Below, piece by piece: positions 49,625-57,803 of a DNA stretch of 64,000 nucleotides. The stretch is from assembly GCF_003367195.1 (NCBI RefSeq), contig NZ_QRGO01000002.1, forward strand, positions 372,001 to 436,000, given 5' to 3'. This stretch comes from Undibacter mobilis (GTDB lineage Bacteria > Pseudomonadota > Alphaproteobacteria > Rhizobiales > Xanthobacteraceae). The notes under the pieces were generated by a model, which saw only the letters and a list, made by a program, of their open reading frames with translations, was not told the origin of the DNA and did not search any database. A program made the translations under genes and the position numbers. Each line of letters opens with the position of its first letter. Position 1 is the first letter of the stretch.

Positions 49625-50778
49625 CCTTCAAGTCCCATGCTTTTGATCGTCTCGTCGATCTGGCGCAGCTTGTCGGGATCGGCGGCAAGCGCCTTGCGGG
49701 CATCGCCCGCCGCACTCCTGGCCTTGTCGCGATCGCCCAGCACCATATAGGCCCGCATCAAGCGCTGCCAACCGGCGACGTCGCTGCTGTCTTGCTTGAG
49801 GCGGTCGGCGAGCCGCGCCACCATACCGCGGATCATGTTGCCGCGATCCTGTTCGCTCATCTGGCTCGCCGCCGCAACATCGTCGGCGCTCGGACCCGGC
49901 TGCGCGGGCGTAGCCTCAGTCGGCTTCGGCGGCACGCCGCCAACGCGGGTCAACGCCTCGCTCACCATCGGAACCCATGGCGCATCAGCCGGCGCGTCCT
50001 TCAGCATCGACATCCAGATCGCGGCCGCTTTCTTGCGGTCGCCATCCTGCTCGGCGGCAAGCCCAATGAAATACAGTGCCTTGAGATCGTTCCGGTCGAG
50101 TTCGAGCGCGCGTTCGAACGCCGCCTTGGCGTCCGCGGTGACGACGCCGTTGCCGAGCGCGGCCAAAGCCTCGCCGAGATCGGCCTGACGCTGCGCGCTC
50201 TCGCCGGAAAGCGCAATCGCCTTGCGCCGCGCGTTCACCGCATCGGCAAAACGGCCCATGCGCAAATAGACCGGCGCCACGACTTCGTAACCGCGGGCGT
50301 CGTTCGGATTTTTCTCGAGATGCGCCTCGACGCGAGCAATCAGCGTCTCAATCGAATTGTCCTGCTGCGCGGCCGCCTGCCTCTCGGCAAGCGGTTGCCC
50401 CGGAAGTTGCGGCGAACCGAGCACGAGATACAGCGCGCTGGCACCGATCGGCAGCAGCAGCAGACCAATGAGCGCCGCCGCACGCCGCCGCCACACTGGC
50501 GCAGCGGTACCGGACACCGGCTTTTCCTTCTCGGCGGCGTCCGCAGCGGCAATCAACCGGCGCGACACTTCGGTTCTGGCGGCGTCCGCCTCCGCCTCGC
50601 CAATACGGCCTTCAGCCCGGTCGCGGGCGATCTCGTCCAGCTGATCGCGATAGACCGCCTGGTCGCTGCCACCCGGCGTTGCCGTTCGCCGCCCGAGCGG
50701 CCACAGCACGGCGAAGATCGCCGCGGCCGTCATCAGCGCAAACACAAACCAGAGGCTCATCGGGGCGATGGAGTCCAT
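49621..50778 (-). CDS. ccmI: Cytochrome c maturation protein CcmI (CycH)
   Basis: The 385-residue protein holds apocytochrome c for the haem lyase. Two N-terminal helices ([20 protein letters not shown] and [20 protein letters not shown]) flank a cytoplasmic loop with a leucine-zipper-like region. A periplasmic TPR domain occupies about residues 140-380 ([40 protein letters not shown]). It is the first gene of the operon. ATG 50760 (MSLWFVF) is an alternative start; neither has a strong Shine-Dalgarno sequence. The promoter should lie in the 155-bp gap upstream. Confidence 0.93.
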   Translation of the reverse strand: MDSIAPMSLWFVFALMTAAAIFAVLWPLGRRTATPGGSDQAVYRDQLDEIARDRAEGRIGEAEADAARTEVSRRLIAAADAAEKEKPVSGTAAPVWRRRAAALIGLLLLPIGASALYLVLGSPQLPGQPLAERQAAAQQDNSIETLIARVEAHLEKNPNDARGYEVVAPVYLRMGRFADAVNARRKAIALSGESAQRQADLGEALAALGNGVVTADAKAAFERALELDRNDLKALYFIGLAAEQDGDRKKAAAIWMSMLKDAPADAPWVPMVSEALTRVGGVPPKPTEATPAQPGPSADDVAAASQMSEQDRGNMIRGMVARLADRLKQDSSDVAGWQRLMRAYMVLGDRDKARSAAGDARKALAADPDKLRQIDETIKSMGLEG

Positions 50779-50933
50779 AGGGGCGGAAACGGCATCGCCG
50801 TCGGCCCAACTTGAATTAGTCTAGGGCAATACATCAGCCGCGATCATGGCTGCAATGAGCAAAATCAAACGGGGCTGCGGCGAAAAAACTTGGATTCGGG
50901 GCTTGAATCGGCGCCTGTGAGGCAGTCCGGCCC

Positions 50934-52364
50934 TCAAACGCTGGCGGCCTTTGCGCCGGAAACCTTGGCCCCACCCTCGGCAGTAACCGCCGCCACGTCG
51001 GCCGCCCGGGCAAATTGCGCCGCATAGTCCTTGCCGAACACCAGGCTGCACAGCCGTACCGCGACATCGACTTGTGACTTGCGGAACGGGCGTTCCGACG
51101 GCCCCGACTGGCGCAACGCGTCGATCAGGCCGTTCATGTTGTTGTCGAGGAACTGCTGCAGGTCGGAGTAAGCCCGCTGCGTCATCTCGTTGATGGCAAG
51201 TTCGCCGGCGAAATGACGGCAGGTACCGACGAACGATACCAGAGCTTCGGTTTCCGCCGCGTCCTGCTCATCGACCGTGGATTTGGGCGTGATGTTGGCG
51301 GCGGAGCGGATGCGCAGCAGCCGGCGCACGCGGCCCGGCATGGATTCGATCTCGGCACGCAAGGTCTCGCCGATCTGGCCGCGAAGCCCGGACAAAGTGC
51401 GGCCCCAGGTCGAGTCGACCGGCAGATCGAGTTCGGTGCGCAGACCGCGCGCGGAATCGTGGATAGTCTTGAGCAGCGCGCCCGTGGCGACGCCGCGACC
51501 GCTGCGCAGATCGTCGCGCAATTCCAGCACCTGGCGCTCAAGTTCGGAGAGTACGATGCTGACCGACACGCCATATGGCGTTTCGGCGACGCGCGCGGCG
51601 GTGTCGCTGCCGGCGGCCTTGACGCCGAAGCGGATGAGCTGCCAAGGCGCCGACAATCGGCTGCGCACGGTGAGCAGCGAATAAAGGAAAATGTCGGTGC
51701 CCGGCGCGCCGGTCTTTTCGATCAGGGCTTTGTATTCATCCAACGCCTTGCTGGAGAGATTGCCGACCTGCACCGGCAGCCGCGCCTGCATGGCGTTGAG
51801 GCCGTCGCGCGCCTTAAGCACGCATTTCAGCGTGTGCGCGTCTTCCTCAGCGCGCTGGGTGCCGATCTGCCCGAGCATGCGCCGCCGCGCCTGCTCGTCG
51901 ATGGCGGCCGAACGCATGTTGTCGCTCAACGCCATGGCGACGCGGTCCTGCAGCGTGCGGATGAGATACTGCGCCTTCTCATCGTCGCCGGCCTGCAGCG
52001 CGGTGTTGACCAGATCGTCCATCTCGGCGGTGTCGCGCGGCAACAGATCGCGGCCGATCCAGGTCCACAACGGTTCGAGCGATGCGCGCGCGATGCGGCC
52101 GGGATGGCGGTGCTGGCCGAGGTCGTCGACGAGGAAGGGTTCAAGCGGCTTGAAGAACATCCGCGCGGTGTGGCCGATGCGCGGCGGCCCGGCCTGCTGC
52201 TCGCGGGCGATGCGGCGCAGTTCCTGTAGAACGATTTCCGCGGCGCCGAGATCCTCGCCGCGCAGCAGACTGCGCTCGAACTCACCGAGCAGCAAGGCGC
52301 GAGCCTGCGGCGTCAGCGCTCGCAGATAGTTCTGCAGTCGTTCAATCGTGTCGGCGCCCGCCAT
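50934..52364 (-). CDS. Conserved-looking hypothetical protein, mostly helical
   Basis: I do not recognise a named domain. The 476-residue protein has no signal peptide or membrane helix and appears largely alpha-helical, with charged stretches (ALLLGEFERSLLRGEDLGAA, VLELRDDLRSGRGVATGALL) suggesting coiled or bundled helices. It starts MAGADTIERLQNYLRALTPQ and ends in an Ala/Lys-rich tail. Codon use is host-like and the frame is clean, so it is a real gene. It follows the cytochrome c maturation operon upstream on the same strand, with 155 bp between. I believe similar uncharacterised proteins occur in Bradyrhizobiaceae, but cannot confirm it here. Confidence 0.8.
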   Translation of the reverse strand: MAGADTIERLQNYLRALTPQARALLLGEFERSLLRGEDLGAAEIVLQELRRIAREQQAGPPRIGHTARMFFKPLEPFLVDDLGQHRHPGRIARASLEPLWTWIGRDLLPRDTAEMDDLVNTALQAGDDEKAQYLIRTLQDRVAMALSDNMRSAAIDEQARRRMLGQIGTQRAEEDAHTLKCVLKARDGLNAMQARLPVQVGNLSSKALDEYKALIEKTGAPGTDIFLYSLLTVRSRLSAPWQLIRFGVKAAGSDTAARVAETPYGVSVSIVLSELERQVLELRDDLRSGRGVATGALLKTIHDSARGLRTELDLPVDSTWGRTLSGLRGQIGETLRAEIESMPGRVRRLLRIRSAANITPKSTVDEQDAAETEALVSFVGTCRHFAGELAINEMTQRAYSDLQQFLDNNMNGLIDALRQSGPSERPFRKSQVDVAVRLCSLVFGKDYAAQFARAADVAAVTAEGGAKVSGAKAASV

Positions 52365-52499
52365 CGCCGGCTTTGCCCACCATGGTCGATAAGCAGTTTT
52401 GATAGCGCGGGGGCCGTTAAGAACCGATTAAGCATGTCGCGACGGGCCGGGGTTTTGTGCCCCGACAGGCCGCGAAAGGCGGGAATACAGCGAAATGGC

Positions 52500-52991
52500 T
52501 CAGGTCTGCGGCGTCCAGGTGCCGTCCGGGTTGCGGCAGGCGGTGCCGCGGGCCACTTCCGGTTGCCCGGTGACATAGATCGTGTGGGTGTAGGAACGGC
52601 AGTCGCGGCCGCGATCCTTATAGCCCGGCCCCGGCACCACGGTGCCGTGGCGGCCCGAGTCCGGGTTGCGCCAGGCAACCGGCGCGCCCGACTGGCCGCG
52701 CTCCAGCGCATCCATCTGCGCCGCATAGGCCCGCTGGCGATCCTGCTCGTCGAGCGAGGCGCCGATACGGTTGCCGACCAGACCGCCCAGAAGACCGCCG
52801 ATGGCCGCACCGGCCAGACGGTCACCCGTGCCGCCGCCCGCTACCGCGGCACCGAGCAGTGCACCGGTGCCGGCGCCGAGTAGCGTGCCGGTGTTCTCCC
52901 GCGGCCCGGGTCCGGAACCGTCCGGGTTGCCGGCGCAGGCGGCGAGCGACAGGCCGACAGCGGCGATGGCAAGAAGCTTGGTTGCGGACAT
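52500..52991 (-). CDS. Glycine-zipper outer-membrane lipoprotein (17-kDa antigen-like)
   Basis: The 163-residue protein has a lipoprotein signal (MSATKLLAIAAVGLSLAACA, lipobox LAAC at residues 16-19). A glycine-zipper repeat follows (LLGAGTGALLGAAVAGGGTG, AAIGGLLGGLVGNRIGASLD), as in 17-kDa surface-antigen/SlyB-like proteins that insert in the outer membrane. The C-terminal part has two or three cysteines and the segment CRSYTHTIYVTGQPEVARGT typical of this group. ATG 52991 is chosen because it begins the lipobox signal; upstream codons are not protein-like. It probably stabilises the envelope. It ends well before the hypothetical gene downstream. Confidence 0.88.
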   Translation of the reverse strand: MSATKLLAIAAVGLSLAACAGNPDGSGPGPRENTGTLLGAGTGALLGAAVAGGGTGDRLAGAAIGGLLGGLVGNRIGASLDEQDRQRAYAAQMDALERGQSGAPVAWRNPDSGRHGTVVPGPGYKDRGRDCRSYTHTIYVTGQPEVARGTACRNPDGTWTPQT

Positions 52992-53104
52992 CAGGACCCC
53001 CGGAATGCAGTGGAGAGGAAAGGCAGGCGATCCCGCCTGACTGGAACTTATACCGGTATCGAAAGGCAACAAATGGGGCAAAAGTCCGGCGCCCACAGCC
53101 GCGA

Positions 53105-54481
53105 TCACCCCGCCGGCAGCGTTAATTCCGCCCGGAGGCCCCCGATCGGTGCCGAACCGAGCTTGAGTTCGCCGCCGTAAAGCCCGGCCAGTTCGACAAC
53201 GATCGACAGGCCGAGCCCCGAACCCGGCTTGCTCTCGTCGAGCCTGCGGCCCCGGCGCGCGACCTGCTCGCGCTCAGCGGGCGTCAGGCCCGGGCCGTCG
53301 TCATCGACGACGACACGCACCCGCTGCGCCTCGCCCGCCCCTTCGCGCATAACCTCGATGGCGACACGCGACGCCGCCCATTTGCAGGCATTGTCGATGA
53401 GGTTGCCGAGCATCTCCTCAAGATCGGCGCGCTCACCGCGAAACCGTATGGCGTCCGGCGCGCCGGAATTCTCGGTCCTGACCTCAATGGCGATGCCGCG
53501 GCCGCGATGGATTTTCTCCATGGTGCGCGCGAGCGCCTCGACCACAGGCAACACCTCCGTCACCGAACCAACCACCGTTACACGAGCGGCAATGCGCGCG
53601 CGCTCGAGATGACGCGCGACCTGATCGCGCATGATAGCGGCCTGCTCCTGCACTTTATCTGCGAGCGGATCGCCCGGCCGCGCCGCTGCTTCGTTGACCA
53701 TCACCGACAGCGGCGTCTTCAATGCATGCGCCAGATTGCCGACATGGGTGCGCGCGCGTTCGACGATGCCTTTGTTGGCCTCGATCAACGCATTGGTTTC
53801 GCGCGCCAGCGGCGCGATCTCGACGGGAAAATCGCCGGCAAGACGCTCGGCATTGCCGGAGCGGATCGCGGCAAGACTGTCGGTAATGCGCTTGAGCGGC
53901 GCCAGACCGAAACGCACTTGAAACATCGTGGTCAGCAGCAGCACCGCGGCAAGAATGCTGAAGGTCGCCAGCAACGCCCGATCGAAAGCGCGGACATCAT
54001 CGGTAATCTCGGCGGCATCGCCCGCCACCGCGACGAGATACTGGCCCTCTTCGCCGAGATCGATATTGCGCTCGACCAGCCGCAGCCTCTGGTCTTCGGG
54101 GCCGGTGACATAACCCTGCCGCGAACCGTCGGGGGCGGCGGCGACGCCTTTGGCTTCGAGATGCGGCAGCCCGCCATCCCAGAGCGATCGCGACGCACGT
54201 AAATCCGGTTTGCCGGAATCCAGCCTGGTGACCTGCCAGTACCAACCGGACAGGGGCAGTTCAAAAAGCGGCTCACCCAAGGCCTGTGGAAAGCGGTCGT
54301 CGGCTGGCGAGGCGACATCCGCCACCAGCGTGCGCAAGTAAACGCCCAGCCGCCGGTCGAATGAGCGCTCGACCGTCTGCCGGTACAGCGACGACAGCAC
54401 GATGCCGGTCACCAGCAGGATCGTCACCGCCCAGACGGTCGCCGACAAAAACAGGCGCAGCGCGAGCGAGTTGAAGCGCAT
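53105..54481 (-). CDS. Sensor histidine kinase (PhoQ/FeuQ-like)
   Basis: The 458-residue kinase has two membrane helices (LALRLFLSATVWAVTILLVT near the N-terminus and LATFSILAAVLLLTTMFQVR near residue 165) around a periplasmic sensor. HAMP follows, then HisKA with the acceptor in VGNLAHALKTPLSVMVNEAA, and ATPase motifs NLIDNACKWA, DDDGPGLTPAER, GSGLGLSIVVELAGLYGGEL. The AHALKTPL form is typical of PhoQ and FeuQ-type kinases. It is preceded by its regulator (64 bp gap) and a PepSY-domain gene, the order of feuN-feuP-feuQ in Rhizobiales. FeuPQ control envelope and osmotic functions; the assignment is by order and motif. Confidence 0.9.
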   Translation of the reverse strand: MRFNSLALRLFLSATVWAVTILLVTGIVLSSLYRQTVERSFDRRLGVYLRTLVADVASPADDRFPQALGEPLFELPLSGWYWQVTRLDSGKPDLRASRSLWDGGLPHLEAKGVAAAPDGSRQGYVTGPEDQRLRLVERNIDLGEEGQYLVAVAGDAAEITDDVRAFDRALLATFSILAAVLLLTTMFQVRFGLAPLKRITDSLAAIRSGNAERLAGDFPVEIAPLARETNALIEANKGIVERARTHVGNLAHALKTPLSVMVNEAAARPGDPLADKVQEQAAIMRDQVARHLERARIAARVTVVGSVTEVLPVVEALARTMEKIHRGRGIAIEVRTENSGAPDAIRFRGERADLEEMLGNLIDNACKWAASRVAIEVMREGAGEAQRVRVVVDDDGPGLTPAEREQVARRGRRLDESKPGSGLGLSIVVELAGLYGGELKLGSAPIGGLRAELTLPAG

Positions 54482-54545
54482 GGCTATTCGCCTTGGCGCA
54501 TGATCTGATCCGAAAACCGGCTACCGTGTTTCGGGATGATGCGCA

Positions 54546-55211
54546 TCACGACCCCGGCGGCGCAAGCATATAGCCGAGCCCGCGCACGGTCTGGATGATA
54601 TCGACGCCGAGCTTCTTGCGGATGCGGCCGACGAACACCTCGATGGTGTTTGAATCGCGATCGAAATCCTGATCGTAGAGATGCTCGACCAGTTCGGTGC
54701 GTGACACCACACGGCCATTGTGATGCATGAGATATGCGAGCAGCCGGTATTCGTGACTCGTCAGCTTCACCGGATTGCCGTCGACCGTGACGCGGCCATT
54801 GCGCGTGTCGAGCCGCACCGGGCCACATTCGAATTCGCTGCGGGCATGACCGGCCGAGCGGCGCAGCAACGCGCGCAGCCGCGCCAGCACTTCCTCGAGA
54901 TGAAAAGGCTTGGCGACGTAATCGTCGGCGCCGGCATCGAAGCCCTGCACCTTGTCGCTCCAGCGGTCGCGCGCGGTGAGCATCAAGACCGGCATGAGGC
55001 GGCCGTTGCGCCGCCACGCCTCGAGCACCGAGATGCCATCCATTTTCGGCAGGCCTATATCGAGGATCACGGCGTCATAGGGCTCGGTGTCGCCGAGGAA
55101 GAGGCCTTCTTCGCCATCGAAAGCGCGGTCGACCACATAGCCGGCGTCGGTCAGCGCGCCGGTAAGCTGGCGGTTGAGGTCGGGATCGTCCTCGATGACG
55201 AGAAGGCGCAA
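54546..55211 (-). CDS. OmpR-family response regulator (PhoP/FeuP-like)
   Basis: The 221-residue regulator has a receiver domain (MRLLVIEDDPDLNRQLTGAL) with the phospho-Asp in DAVILDIGLPKMDG and Lys in DDYVAKPFHLEE. A winged helix follows (LTSHEYRLLAYLMHHNGRVV, FVGRIRKKLGVDIIQTVRGL). The HNGRVVSRTELVEHLYDQD segment is typical of PhoP/FeuP. It lies between the PepSY-like gene and the kinase, all on the same strand. Regulated genes cannot be deduced; the operon probably autoregulates. Confidence 0.93.
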   Translation of the reverse strand: MRLLVIEDDPDLNRQLTGALTDAGYVVDRAFDGEEGLFLGDTEPYDAVILDIGLPKMDGISVLEAWRRNGRLMPVLMLTARDRWSDKVQGFDAGADDYVAKPFHLEEVLARLRALLRRSAGHARSEFECGPVRLDTRNGRVTVDGNPVKLTSHEYRLLAYLMHHNGRVVSRTELVEHLYDQDFDRDSNTIEVFVGRIRKKLGVDIIQTVRGLGYMLAPPGS

Positions 55212-55377
55212 GGAAAGTGTCTCCGCTCGTTTCGCAGGAGCGTTTCCAGGCGAAGTGGAAACCGGTTCGCCGTCCGGAAACGCAATAAAACAAGAATCAC
55301 CGTTCGCGATCTTAGCCGAAATCGCGGTGCCGCCGTCGTCTGACGCGGAATTGGGCCTTTTTCGGGATGATAGCGGC

Positions 55378-55704
55378 TTACAGCCCGGAGATCGGCTCGC
55401 CGTTGCCGGCGTCGATCTCGACTCGCGCCACCTTGCCGTTGCGGCCGAGGAGGGTCAGTTCGTAGACGAGCTTGTCGTCGCGCTTGCACAGATCGGCGCG
55501 CACCACCTCGCCCCGGCGGCCGCGCTCGCGCAGCAGCTTGATCGCGGCGGCGAGTGGAATGGCCTTGCGCTCAGCGATGGCGTCGCGCTGCTCCGCCCTG
55601 GTCAGACAGGCGCGCGGCGAACGGTCGGCGCCGAGCGAGGCCTGTCCCGGGGCGACCAGGCAGCCGAGCAGAATTAATGCGGTGGTTATGCGGGGGACCG
55701 GCAT
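55378..55704 (-). CDS. Small periplasmic PepSY-domain protein (FeuN-like)
   Basis: The 108-residue exported protein has a signal peptide (MPVPRITTALILLGCLVAPG, cleavage near QASLGA) and a single PepSY-type domain (IPLAAAIKLLRERGRRGEVV, LVYELTLLGRNGKVARVEID, then NGEPISG). ATG 55704 starts the signal peptide; a longer in-frame start is arginine-rich nonsense. It lies 166 bp upstream of the PhoP/FeuP-like regulator, the position of FeuN in Sinorhizobium, a small periplasmic inhibitor of FeuQ. A similar inhibitory role is inferred. Two cysteines (RACLTRAEQ, RADLCKRDD) could form a disulfide. Confidence 0.85.
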   Translation of the reverse strand: MPVPRITTALILLGCLVAPGQASLGADRSPRACLTRAEQRDAIAERKAIPLAAAIKLLRERGRRGEVVRADLCKRDDKLVYELTLLGRNGKVARVEIDAGNGEPISGL

Positions 55705-55763
55705 GAAGCGGACATTACAGCGCGCCGGTGAACGCTCGCTGAACGGCCTTCTTGTGCGGGCCG

Positions 55764-56444
55764 TCAGCTCTCGAAGCCTTCGAAGGAGGCGAAGTCGTCG
55801 AGCGGCGCGCGGGGCGCACGCCATCCGTTGATCGGCGCAGCCGGGTCTTCATAACCTAAAGCCATGCCGGAATAGACCATCAGGTGATCGGGGAGTTTAA
55901 GGAAGGCGCGCACGGTCTTGTGAAACGATACCCAGGCCTGCTGTGGGCAGGTGTGCAGGCCATGGCCGCGGGCCAAAAGCGCCACCGTCTGCAAATAGCC
56001 GCCGATGTCGGCCCACTGCGCTTCGCCGTGAGCCTTCTCGCGCACGAAGAACAGCGCCACCGGCGCGCCGAAGAATTCGTAGTTGCGCGCATACTGCCGA
56101 TACCGCCCCGGCTTGTCCTCACGCGGCACGCCGATCGCCTGATAGAGCAGCTCGCCAACCGTGAAGCTGCGCCCCCGGTAAGGCTCTTCCATCGGCTGCG
56201 GATAGATGACGTATTCGACGCCCTCGCCCTTCGGCAATTCGCTCGCCATGCGCGGCCGCAGCAGCGCCCTCAACTCTTCGACGCGTTTACCCGCCAGCGC
56301 ATAGACCCGCCACGGCTGCATATTGCCGGCTGACGGCGCGCGGCCTGCGCGCTCGACAATATCGCGAACGATTGTCTCCGATACCGGCTTGTCCAGAAAA
56401 GCGCGACATGAGTAGCGCGAGGATACGGTGTCGAAGATGTCCAT
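55764..56444 (-). CDS. Nitroreductase-family protein
   Basis: The 226-residue flavoenzyme reduces nitro compounds or quinones with NAD(P)H. Family motifs are FDTVSSRYSCRAFLDKPVSE, the FMN-binding RAGRAPSAGNMQPWRVYALA, and the C-terminal GHGLHTCPQQAWVSFHKTVR with VYSGMALGYEDPAAPINGWR. Length is typical of the single-domain NfsA/NfsB-like group. It lies between the PepSY-like gene and the gene transfer agent lysis genes on the same strand, with no clear operon partner. Substrate unknown. Confidence 0.92.
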   Translation of the reverse strand: MDIFDTVSSRYSCRAFLDKPVSETIVRDIVERAGRAPSAGNMQPWRVYALAGKRVEELRALLRPRMASELPKGEGVEYVIYPQPMEEPYRGRSFTVGELLYQAIGVPREDKPGRYRQYARNYEFFGAPVALFFVREKAHGEAQWADIGGYLQTVALLARGHGLHTCPQQAWVSFHKTVRAFLKLPDHLMVYSGMALGYEDPAAPINGWRAPRAPLDDFASFEGFES

Positions 56445-56487
56445 GATAGCAAGGCTCCGCGCAAAACACTTGAATGCAGCGCCGACC

Positions 56488-56892
56488 TTATCGTCTCGCC
56501 AGTATCCTCGCCACCTTCTCCAGGCTGCGTCCGCCGAAATAGGCCGTGAGCACGATCATGGCCCAGTCCGCCACGTCGCCCTTCAGCGGATCGGTGACGC
56601 CGAGGCCCAGCACCTTGTCCCAAACCACGACTTTCCAAACATAGATGATGAAAGCGCCGGCAAAGAGCGGCCGCGGCAGCGCCGTGTACCAGCGGCCCTG
56701 CTCGGCGACGATCAGCTTGCCCGCCAGATCGCGCTCGCGCGCCTCGACCTCGAGCGCGCGGGCGGCAAGATCGGCGGCGATCTTCTCCGACGTATTCTCG
56801 GCGGTGAGCTTGGCGCGATAGGCATCGACCGCGGCCTTGGCGAAAGGTCCGCCGAGCAGATTGCCGAGCCAGCCGAGGATGGTCGCGATCAT
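56488..56892 (-). CDS. Gene-transfer-agent-type 3-TM holin
   Basis: The 134-residue membrane protein resembles the holin family associated with gene transfer agent release. It has a hydrophobic N-terminus (MIATILGWLGNLLGGPFAKA), a charged amphipathic helix (TSEKIAADLAARALEVEARE), and membrane segments RPLFAGAFIIYVWKVVVWDK and VADWAMIVLTAYFGGRSLEK. It would make holes for the adjacent GH108 lysozyme to reach the wall. It is the last gene of the lysis cassette, starting 4 bp after a small membrane protein. Confidence 0.82.
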   Translation of the reverse strand: MIATILGWLGNLLGGPFAKAAVDAYRAKLTAENTSEKIAADLAARALEVEARERDLAGKLIVAEQGRWYTALPRPLFAGAFIIYVWKVVVWDKVLGLGVTDPLKGDVADWAMIVLTAYFGGRSLEKVARILARR

Positions 56893-56896
56893 CGTG

Positions 56897-57124
56897 TCAG
56901 TTCCGGTCGAGCGTGCGCCGCCGCGCCAGCTCGGTGATCAGGCCGATCGCGATGACGTAATACGGCACGTAGCGCGGCTGCAGCGCGGACTGCACGGCCT
57001 GCGACACCGCCGGGTCCTGCAACACCGTTTCCGCCACCCCCATGACGAGCCCGGCGCAGGCGACCAGACGCGCCCACAGGATGGTCGCCGAATGCCTGAA
57101 CCAGTTCTTGATCCTGTCCCACAT
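56897..57124 (-). CDS. Small membrane protein in the lysis cassette
   Basis: The 75-residue protein begins MWDRIKNWFRHSATILWARL and has two hydrophobic segments (LWARLVACAGLVMGVAETVL and YVPYYVIAIGLITELARR). I do not recognise its family. It lies tightly between the lysozyme gene (1 bp) and the holin gene (4 bp), so a role in lysis (second holin, antiholin or spanin-like) is inferred from position. Codon use is host-like. Confidence 0.75.
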   Translation of the reverse strand: MWDRIKNWFRHSATILWARLVACAGLVMGVAETVLQDPAVSQAVQSALQPRYVPYYVIAIGLITELARRRTLDRN

Positions 57125-57125
57125 G

Positions 57126-57758
57126 CTAGAGCCTCCTGAATGGTGCGAAGAACGAGATCAGCGCATGAAAAAGCCCGCGCGCGGCGGGCTGGTTATGCGG
57201 CGATAGGTTGGATGAATGCGGCCCGGGCGGCGCCGTGGCGTGTTTCGCCATCGTCAGCGCCGCGGCTTTGACCTCCGCGACGCGCCTGCCCCAGCCCCGG
57301 CCGAACACCGGCCATGTCTTCAGTGCTTTGAGAAAGCGCAGGCGCTCGTCGCAGATCGCGGCGACCAGCGTCGCCGCATCGGCAACGCGCGCCGCCGCGA
57401 TCACCTCGTCGCTCACTTGGTGCGTCGTGTCGGGCAGCTTGAGCAGCCGCCGCAGCACCTTGCCGCTGCGGCCGATGCCCGAATTCACGCCGTAGTCGAA
57501 CACCGCGTAATCGACGCCGGCCGGCAGTTCGTCGCACCGCTGCGCATCCCAGTAGCGAGCGCGATAGATCGCCTTGGCCTGCCCGATCGTCATTGCCTTG
57601 ACGTCGGCCGCCGTCGCGTCGGCTTTCACGTACTTCCGGTAATCGGCGATGGTAATGCCGAAATTGGTCGGTCCACCGGGATCGGACGGATGGTTCGAAT
57701 AGCCGCCTTCATGCGCCAGCAGACCGGCCAGCGCGCCGTCGTAACTGGATGCAGCCAT
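57126..57758 (-). CDS. GH108-family lysozyme (endolysin)
   Basis: The 210-residue muramidase cleaves peptidoglycan. The GH108 signature is at the N-terminus: LLAHEGGYSNHPSDPGGPTN followed by FGITIADYR, with the catalytic Glu in HEGGY. The C-terminal putative peptidoglycan-binding part includes ELPAGVDYAVFDYGVNSGIG and RVADAATLVAAICDERLRFL. It has no signal peptide, so it depends on the holin encoded downstream. It follows the DUF2793 gene by 45 bp. In Rhodobacter capsulatus the GTA endolysin/holin genes lie apart from the structural cluster; here they are attached to it. Confidence 0.92.
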   Translation of the reverse strand: MAASSYDGALAGLLAHEGGYSNHPSDPGGPTNFGITIADYRKYVKADATAADVKAMTIGQAKAIYRARYWDAQRCDELPAGVDYAVFDYGVNSGIGRSGKVLRRLLKLPDTTHQVSDEVIAAARVADAATLVAAICDERLRFLKALKTWPVFGRGWGRRVAEVKAAALTMAKHATAPPGPHSSNLSPHNQPAARGLFHALISFFAPFRRL

Positions 57759-57803
57759 CGCCGTCTCCTCAATTGTACAAATGTGGAAGATGGTTGAGTG
57801 CCG

